64,000 nucleotides of DNA, from assembly GCA_030280995.1 (NCBI GenBank), contig JASXTE010000012.1, positions 10,396,001 to 10,460,000 of the forward strand, in the 5' to 3' direction. The position numbers and the translations under genes are program-made. Each line of letters opens with the position of its first letter. Position 1 is the stretch's first letter. Below the pieces are notes generated by a model that was given only the letters and a program-made list of their open reading frames with translations, ran no database searches and had not been told where the DNA came from. The stretch is from Hemileia vastatrix. Its lineage: Eukaryota; Basidiomycota; Pucciniomycetes; Pucciniales; Zaghouaniaceae. This document shows, one piece after another, positions 57,104-64,000 of the stretch.

Positions 57104-58826
57104 TCATGCAGGAGGATAAAAACCAACCCATAACCAAACACTTATCACACTCCAACCTAAACACCACCTCAACCACCAGCGGACAATCAGCTCTCTTGCC
57201 CGACAACTACTGCGCTCGTTTTTAATTCTACTTCCGTTATTACGTCTTTTTAAAGTCTGATTTAAATCTTCCTCTGATAAAATGAACCAAGCTAAGCCCC
57301 ACCAAAAAACAGGCATACAAAATATTTGCCTCAAGATGATTTGGACATGAGAATTGAAGAGTAATAAGGCAGTCAAGATTGAATGGTGAATCAAATAGGG
57401 CAGTCCTAAAGAAAGATAGACATTCTGTGACATCCAAAATGTGCGCGGTACTTTTGGATTGTCCTTTGAAGGGTGTTGACGTTGAATAGTAGTAATTTTG
57501 GATTGTGTTGTTTTTTGAGGGAGTTCATCGACTGGTTTTTTTGACTCAAAGAAATCTTTTATGACCCAAATGCAAACAAAATAAACAGGGAATGATATGA
57601 GAAATAATGGTGCCTGTTGCCAAGTCCAGTACCTTAGAAATCCAACATTCCTGAAAAAGTATATGTAATTAATGTCTTCTATTAAGATCCAACCTTGTCA
57701 CAGGAGAAATATGACACTTACCAATAATGGCGTTGGACAAAAAAATAAACCAAAGGAATCCGATCATTACACCAAGGTCTGGTATAATTATCTGGCTGAA
57801 GACAAAAGCGATTATATGCAAAATACTGAGAATGGACAAACGGAAAGAGAATGGCAATGGTAGCCAAGAAGGCTTCAAAACAATCTTTGATAAGGGCCTG
57901 TAGATTGAACAGTCAGAACCAAATAAAGTGGTTTCTTGTTTTAGATGATGATGTTCACTTTGAGAGTTTTCCCATTCCGTTTTCGAATTAATTCTAAAGT
58001 GCTTATGGCAGCCTGCCACCACCAAAATCCAATCTGCAAGACACCTAAATGCCGAAACCAAGTGCCCACACCAGCAAATCCGATTGCCAAGCATTTGCAA
58101 GCCAAAACTTCAACGACGTTTAAGGAAGGGCATTTCTTGGCATGCTCTTTTTGTTGAGGTTGAGAAATTTTGTGTGTTCGAGAGAGTTGGAAGAGATACA
58201 AGCTGGCCAAGGAGAAAAAAGCGTAAAAGGGTTCTGTATAAGGGACAACTAAAGTTGCGGGTGCAGGGGAAAAGACATGAAGCAAGCTAGCAAGGAGCGA
58301 GAAAGCAGGAGAGTGACTGAGCTGCAAGGATATTCTGGGCTTGGTGTAAATTAAATAAATGATAATTGAACCAAAGGTCGGAGAGATGATGAAGAGAAAG
58401 GACATACAGATATAGCAAAACAGAAGATGCAACGCTAGCAAGAGCAGCAAGAAGCGATGTAATGATGAGGAGAAGGAATTGTTGGTGAGATTGAGGAGAG
58501 TGACCAACAAAAAAGCGGATCAAGTAGCGAGAGAGAGAAAGGGTATGACGGATTGCATTACCAAAAGCATAGTGATGCTCAGAGATAAGGGGGGATGGAG
58601 GAGAAAGAAAGTGAATTGTGTCCCAGCGAGCGAGAGCAGTGTTGGGAGAGTGTGGGATGGCAAGAAGAGAGGAAGAATCAAATGGAGGGACAATAGATGG
58701 GAGGAGGATGAGTGCTAACAGGATAATCAGACGAAAGGTGAGGGCAGAGAAGATGAGGACATCAAGTGGCTTAGATATGGGAATAAAAGTGAGGATAGAC
58801 ATGTGTTGAGTGTCTTTAAAGAGCAA
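57104..58826 (-). CDS. GPI18: GPI mannosyltransferase 2 (PIG-V/Gpi18 family)
   Basis: Adds the second mannose to GPI-anchor precursors in the ER lumen. Exons 58826-58408, 58334-57959, 57897-57722 and 57650-57104 join across introns of 73, 61 and 71 nt (donors GTATGT, GTGAAC, GTAAGT; acceptors CCCAG, TACAG, TTCAG) into 505 codons. Family signatures in order: ALARWDTIHFLS with SEHHYAFGNAI (residues 65-92, the luminal catalytic loop with Asp69), SPAPATLVVPYTEPFYAFFS (162-181), GVGTWFRHLGVLQIGFW (228-244), DNYTRPWCND and VYFFVQRHYWNVGFLRYW (301-332), and a C-terminal PVFWWGLAW. Many hydrophobic segments indicate a polytopic membrane protein. Length is normal or slightly long for fungi. Met9 is an alternative start. 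No defect was seen; it is the one clearly intact host gene. It was identified from motifs, not a search. Confidence 0.93.
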
Positions 58827-59159
58827 AATTGTGTGTTTGTGTTGATGTAACTTCTGGTAGATATTTCAGATGAAGAATTAGCTTCAACCAGTAGTAGTGT
58901 CAAGTAATGATGATGAGAGTGTGAGATGGACTGAGATTCTCAAGGAAGTTTACACTCTCGCTGCACCTCCTCATTGTTTAGACAGCATCTGCAGGCAAGC
59001 AGTGATTACTCTACTATCAAAAACTTATGAGCTACTTCACAAATTATCTTTTCAAGTCACTATACTCACCACTCATCACCAAATTTCCTCTGTTTTGACT
59101 ACTACTATACACTACTTGCAACAAATTCTCAACTAAAAATACCAAAAAATGTAAACTAA
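58827..59159 (+). other. Short open frame divergent from GPI18
   Basis: 58897-59136 is open for 79 codons without an ATG near its start (SSNDDESVRWTEILKEVYTL, ending IHYLQQILN). It has a helical, host-like composition, but the frame upstream is closed after DEELASTSSSVK. It could be an exon or a decayed gene. The DNA at 58827-58896 would contain the GPI18 promoter; no clear TATA was seen. Confidence 0.3.
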
Positions 59160-60080
59160 TCGTAGGAAAAAGTGATCTCCAAACTGGAACCCCCAGGAAG
59201 AAGAACAACTAGCAACATCTTGGATATCAGTTAGCAAACAACCCATGTTTTCTACTTCACAATCAGGCAAAACATTTGACAAGAAAATAGAAGCACACTT
59301 TAATGCTCAAAGTAAACTGTACTACAGAGATTTTGAAAAGATTAAAATCAGGCCAGTAAAGTATTGATTATTACTACTACAAAACCTAACAACTGTATAA
59401 TGGCTAATAGCACTTCTATCTAACACTAGATGGCAAGCCTTGAACACAACAACTCTTAAATTTAGTGCTATATATCATGGTATCAAGAGTAATCCACCCA
59501 GTGGAACAAGCCCAAGCAATTGGATCCAAAGTGCACTTTCAATCTATCAAGATCAATCTAAAATTACATTCATAAGCTTATTAGCTTGGGAGAAACTCAA
59601 ATTTGCTCAAAGATGGCATTTAGAACCTGGCAGAAATTCACCTTTAGACAGTTATTCAAGTGCACAAAGACTGGCCCCTTTAGAAACCAGTTCAAGTACA
59701 AAAAGATTGCATGTAGATAGCTTTTCTAGTCAAACAAGCACCCAAGTGGAATCAAGCAGCTGTCCTACCTCACCTTCTTCATCATATAATGAACTTCCTC
59801 TTGGTCAGAAAGCAGCAAAAAAGCACCAACATGCAGAATCTTCTGAAGCAGAAATGAAACAAGGTTTTTCACATTACAATGACATGGCTGACTAAAGAAT
59901 TGAACCTATGTTTGACAGTAATGAGTTAGCTGAAAAAAAAATAGGTATATCAGAAAAACAACTTGACATACCTCAAGACCAACTTAAACTCACCAAAGAG
60001 TAAATCTTGATTCAAAAGGAAAGACTTGTTATTGACAAAAATTTTTTTGAATAAATCAGCAAAATATGAGAATAAATTTG
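59160..60080 (+). pseudogene. Myb/SANT-like (NAM-associated type) protein, decayed
   Basis: From about 59196 the frame reads EEEQLATSWISVSKQPMF, SGKTFDKKIEAHFNAQSK and RDFEKIKIRP, then stops and a frame change, then RWQALNTTTLKFSAIYHGIK, PSNWIQSALSIYQDQSK and LAWEKLKFAQRWHLEP (to 59622), followed by a Ser-rich linker to 59895 and a short coiled coil. The layout (paired Trp-containing helices, Asn/Ile-rich middle, Trp-Leu-Lys box) is that of the Myb/SANT-like proteins annotated as NAM-associated, often encoded by Harbinger-like transposons. Stops at about 59365 and 59400 break it. Confidence 0.5.
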
Positions 60081-60639
60081 GAAAAGTTAGACTGTGAGAT
60101 GAGGAGCAGTGAGATTAACCAACTTTTATTGCTGAAAAAAATAATTTATGTGATGCTGATGATATGGAGATTTGATATAAAATGAAAGAAGATTTAAAAA
60201 TAAGGTGGAGTGGTGGTAGGTCCTAATATGTTGGCTTTGTAAAACAAAATATATTTTTTTAAAAAAAGAATTTCTATAGAATATATGTAATGTTGAAAAA
60301 AAAACCTACAAAAACTTTATTTTTATTAGTCCTATGTTTTCTCCCATTTGAAAAATGTGTTCATATATTATTTTCAACACCCCTCTGCTCCTGGAAATTC
60401 AACTTATGGCCTTGATTCCATTTCAATTTTTTTTCTTTTGCCCAGATACACACATCTACAACCCCACCACTGTACCTTCCACAAATTAATAATATCGAAC
60501 CTGAATTTATGGCAAAAATATATATTGAGTACTGGTTTTTTCTTGAAGATGACTCAAAAAGCTCAAATTCTAAAAAGAAAAAAGGCTCTGCTCCTTGCTC
60601 AAGGGTTGTATTAAAACATTACAAAGTTTTTTTTCTTTG

Positions 60640-61720
60640 GTCATTCTCAAATAATGACTTAGAGAAATATCTAAAACTAAAGCAATAGAATCTATTTGTG
60701 AAAAAGATAATGAAATTCATGGTGAATATGTGGAGGAACTTGAGTATGATTCTGTGATTGAATGGTTGGTGAAGATAAACCAATCAAGAAACTTTCCTTT
60801 TTCACAAAAAAACCCACTTGAAAACCAAGAAGTTTTCAACCTGTTCTTGGACACTATCAAAGAGGGCCCTCAAAATTGAAAAATTATTTTGCACATTGAA
60901 AAAAATATTCCTATTGAAGAGGCAAAAGTGTGTATATTCAATTCACTTGTCAAATATTAATTTCACTGATTGCCATTTTTATTGCTTTAGAGGGAACAAA
61001 TTTTTAAAAGAATAAGACACAACAGGGTTTCAGATTCAAAAAACAGTTCTTCTTCTAAAACTATTCAGACTATTGAGGGAGCAATCAACAGTGCAAACTT
61101 TGAAAATGCTTTGACAAGCATTTGGTCTAGCTTTACTATATGTCCAGGCTTGACTAGATCAAATGAATCAAATGTTTTTGTTAATCCCAAGAATCCAAAA
61201 GAGTACTTTATTATTACTCCCAAAAGAGCTTGTATTTGTACTAAAGCAATAGTTTGTTTTTTCAATATTTTTATGAATAAATTTTATGATATGAATCAAT
61301 TAACTACAATTTTAGGGTGTTAATATAAAATCAAACAAATACAAATGCGGTTAATATTTTATGTCCACCTAAGACACCTCAATTTAAATATATTACTGGT
61401 TCTCTTCTGGTTTCATCCTGTGCTTTTAGAGGTGACAAGAAAAATAACATAAAACCAAGTGTTTATCCTCCTTCATCACCAACAGGATCAACATATCATG
61501 AACACACACTTCAAGAATTTTTGGTATTTGTGAACATTGACTATGCTGATCCTTGTAGTGAAAGATGTCTAGATAACTTTTAAATGAACCACTGGACATA
61601 TTTCAAAGGGTTTCCAGTTGGTTTATTGCTTAATAAAGGAATTCCTGATGGCCCTGCCTATGAAATGGTTAATTGAGCAAAAAAGTTGCATGCATATTTG
61701 AGAAGGAAGTAAAAAGTTAG
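60640..61720 (+). pseudogene. Rust-type expanded family protein with SAM-like C-terminus, decayed
   Basis: Discontinuous frames spell EISKTKAIESICEKDNEIHG and NFPFSQKNPLENQEVFNLFL, a Ser-rich stretch (about 61030), KTIQTIEGAINSANFENALT and FVNPKNPKEYFIITP, then STYHEHTLQEFLVFVNIDYA followed by MNHWTYFKGFP, LNKGIPDGPAYEMVN and AKKLHAYLRRK. The C-terminal pattern (LxFLxFxxI, THWTxF, GIPxGPAxxL) resembles a SAM-like module in a protein family I associate with rust genomes. At least five stops. Function unknown. Confidence 0.4.
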
Positions 61721-62274
61721 GGCAAATAATCAAATGATTAGTTTGGTTATATTATTTTATAATACAAATGCGTGAATATATAGGATGATAAAAATTACTT
61801 AAAATATTACAAGATACATCATATTGTAGTCTGATTTAAAATGATATTTTTGAAAACATGTTAAGAATAAATTATTTTCAATTGAAAATAAATAGTAGAG
61901 TAATTTAAAAAAAGATGTAGTCATCAGAAACACAGTCTTAGTTTTTGGAATAAAATAAATTTTTTATTTTTGTTTGGTTTAAAATTCATGTTTTTGAGAT
62001 GAGTATGAACCTTGCACAAATTTCTGTGCTACTAAATTTCAAAAAACTGGACTGGTGCGATAGCTGTATTTTTTTATTGTGAAAACTTTTTTTTACGAAC
62101 ATGGGTAACTGTAAAAATTCTATATTTTTAAAAATAACTTTTTGCCACAATTATTTTATTTTCCTTTTTTATTTCATTGTACAAGGTTACAGCATGTAAT
62201 TACAAGTAGCTTGATTTTATAAAAATGAAAAAAGTATGCACAGTAGTATACACAATATTCAGGGAATTTATCCA
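61721..62274. other. No recognised gene
   Basis: AT-rich DNA between the decayed gene and the transposase. Transposon ends may lie here but no terminal inverted repeat was identified. Confidence 0.3.
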
Positions 62275-63368
62275 CTAGAGAAAAATAATTTGTGACATAA
62301 AGAAGGAGTAAAAGTCATATGGAATTTTTTTTTGAATTATATCAAAATCACTTGGTCCGCCAGATAACCTTTCACAACTTTTCAAAAAACTTTTCAAATT
62401 GCTAAAACCCTTTTCAATTGGGTTAAAATCTGGAGAATAAGGTGTAAAATAGATAATGATACTACCAGACTTTTCAACTAGCTCCATTACTCTACAATTT
62501 TGGTGAATAGGTGCATTATCAATTAAAAGGAAACTTTAAGATCTAGGAGAAGGGTTCATTTGTGGAAGCCAAAATAAGAAATTAAACTTTTAACAAAAAA
62601 TAAGAAATATAGAATAAAGATGTTCTGAGTACTTAGCAATATTTTTTGCAAGTAATATACAAAATCTAAACATGTTACATATTCTTCTTGAATCGCCAAA
62701 GCAAGGAAACCTTTTAATGATATTGCATGAAAAACATTGAAAAAGTTTCTGGCGCAAGCCTGTTTTACACTTTGGTTCTTCTTCCTTTTTTTGCCCATCC
62801 ACACTTTTGTGCAGCTATGTCCATAGCAACCCCTGTTTCATCTATTGAAAAAATAAGCCAGATTTAGTAAATAATAATTTTTTTTAATGATAAAAGTTAC
62901 TCTTACCAGTGAAAACAAGCCATTCAGGCTTAAAGTGGCCTATGAAAGAAATGTAATTGATTCATTCAGCATCACATCAATTTGGGTGCACATTTTGAGT
63001 AGATTTGTTTGATAAATTCAAGTGAGTCCAGAGTTTCTGGTGTAATCTTGAAGTACTGATATCAACCCAATTCAGCTGGACTAAAGCATCTCTTAGCTCA
63101 ATAACATACATTGTTGGATCATCTTCTAAAAATCCAATAAAAACTCCTGTTGTTAATTGTTGTGATGAAGGGGACATCCATGTTGCAAATATTTTCTAGG
63201 ATAAATAACAACAGCTCTAGTAGTTTAATAGAGCTTGATTCATTGGCTTAAGGAGTCATTGCTGATAGAAGAGCAGTAGACTGAATTATTCTCAATCAAT
63301 GTCATCCTAGACAAAGCATCATTCACAGCTTTTACTTTAAGTGATGGGTGATATTTTCAAAACACCAT
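62275..63368 (-). pseudogene. Tc1/mariner-type (DDE) transposase, decayed
   Basis: Minus-strand frames from ATG 63368 read KYHPSLKVKAVNDALSRMTL (helix-turn-helix), VFIGFLEDDPTMYVIELRD and DISTSRLHQKLW (second helix-turn-helix), then the catalytic core: FSIDETGVAMDIAAQKCGWA with KKGRRTK (first Asp), FLLIDNAPIHQNCRVMELVE (second Asp), and FTPYSPDFNPIEKGFSNLK (Glu of the DDE triad). Full-family coverage at about 330 residues, but many stops and shifts. Transposases of this Tc1/IS630 group are common in basidiomycetes. Terminal repeats were not located. Confidence 0.8.
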
Positions 63369-63465
63369 ACTTGTATGAAAAAAAGAAAGAAAAATAAGAA
63401 TTAAACTTATTGAAAAAATTTAAAATTAAAAAGAAAAAAAGATCACTTACCAAAATAATTACAGT

Positions 63466-63560
63466 AAGGAAATGAGGTTGCTTGAGGAGGAAATGTGGTT
63501 GATCATGGAGGAAATGTGGTTGGTTAAGGAGGAAGTGTGGTTGGTCAAAAAGGAAACAGG
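63466..63560. repeat. Minisatellite upstream of the transposase
   Basis: Four diverged ~27-bp units of GGAGGAAATGTGGTTGGT. Located about 100 bp beyond the transposase start. Possibly subterminal repeats of that element. Confidence 0.65.
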
Positions 63561-64000
63561 GTCAGTGAAGCAAGGAGATAAAACTTAGGAATAGAGCAAA
63601 GGAAAAAAAATTAATAAAAAACTAACAAAATAATAAAAAACATACAAGAAAATTAAGGGGATGGAAATGAGAAAATGATGAAGAAACTGGAAGAAAGGAG
63701 AGGAGGTGGGCGAGGGCTCACAAAAAGTTTTTCCACACCTAGTTGCATATCTGATCATCAGATGAACAAGGTCAGATGACCCAAAAACACATTTTTTTAG
63801 GGGTGTGGGAGAAAGTAAAACTGCAAGCTTTACAGGATTAGCTGTAAGAAAAACAAATTTAAAATGCATGAAAAAAATTACTTACTTAAAAAGAAGAATG
63901 AGCCAATAGAAATAAAATTAGTTAAAAGAACAAATTAAAAATAGGAGAAAAAAGATTTACATACAGAAAAAAACAGGTAAGCAAATGGAAAAACTTTTTT
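63561..64000. other. No recognised gene at window end
   Basis: An open minus-strand frame (63585-63869) ends in Phe/Leu-rich, AT-driven sequence. Not supported as a gene. Confidence 0.3.

Noticed and set aside
57672..58809. Several plus-strand open frames
   Set aside because: They are shadows of the four GPI18 exons on the minus strand.

Overview
The window is a repeat-dominated, AT-rich stretch of a fungal genome, most probably from a rust fungus (Pucciniales). That assignment is inference. It rests on the low GC, short (49-80 nt) introns with GTRNGT or GTNNNN donors, a chromovirus with a C-terminal chromodomain, a basidiomycete-type Ty3 clade, a fragment of a TET/JBP-like 2OG-Fe(II) oxygenase and degenerate Myb/SANT-like proteins of types I associate with rusts. 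Only one clear host gene was found: an intact four-exon GPI18/PIG-V mannosyltransferase (57104-58826, minus).

Layout. 1-6.6 kb: gene-poor DNA, an oxygenase fragment (2.64-3.15 kb), a 180-bp tandem array, a striking palindrome-linked array (4.13-4.96 kb) and a decayed Myb/SANT-like gene (minus). 6.68-14.16 kb: LTR retrotransposon C (minus strand, 4-bp target duplication ACAT), which keeps gag and protease but has no RT or integrase. It sits inside an older TIR transposon, and its 5' LTR carries a CACTA-like miniature element. 14.27-14.60 kb: RT fragment, cut by a candidate 9.35-kb CACTA-like element (14603-23957) that itself holds three smaller elements. 24-26.9 kb: inverted and direct repeats. 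26.9-49.67 kb: a Ty3/gypsy element B (22.7 kb between LTRs) split by a complete Ty3 chromovirus A (36874-46653, target duplication ATGGC); A's 3' LTR is in turn split by a solo LTR of the B family. 49.7-53.3 kb: minisatellite, inverted/tandem 0.33-kb repeats and a TIR element interrupted by a solo LTR-A (target duplication AGTAT). 53.3-59.1 kb: host-like DNA with GPI18. 59.1-64 kb: three decayed genes, including a Tc1/mariner-type transposase.

Main discovery. Each of the three LTR retrotransposons, which belong to two different Ty3 clades, carries extra gene(s) antisense to gag-pol, between the pol end and the 3' LTR. They have their own splice sites and, in A and B, their own TATA-like box just inside the LTR. 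Three of them encode a six-cysteine cluster spaced C-x2-C-x6-C-x12(14)-C-x2-C-x6-C, resembling a fungal Zn(2)Cys(6) domain. In element C the predicted two-exon gene (7832-8456, plus) is fully open at 191 codons although the host element's gag and protease are broken. I suggest a retrotransposon-encoded antisense accessory or regulatory protein; the function is not shown by the sequence.

A second point of interest: element A has a Tf1-like self-priming layout. The 14 bases starting 2 nt after the 5' LTR are the exact reverse complement of an LTR segment lying about 36 nt downstream of the LTR TATA box.
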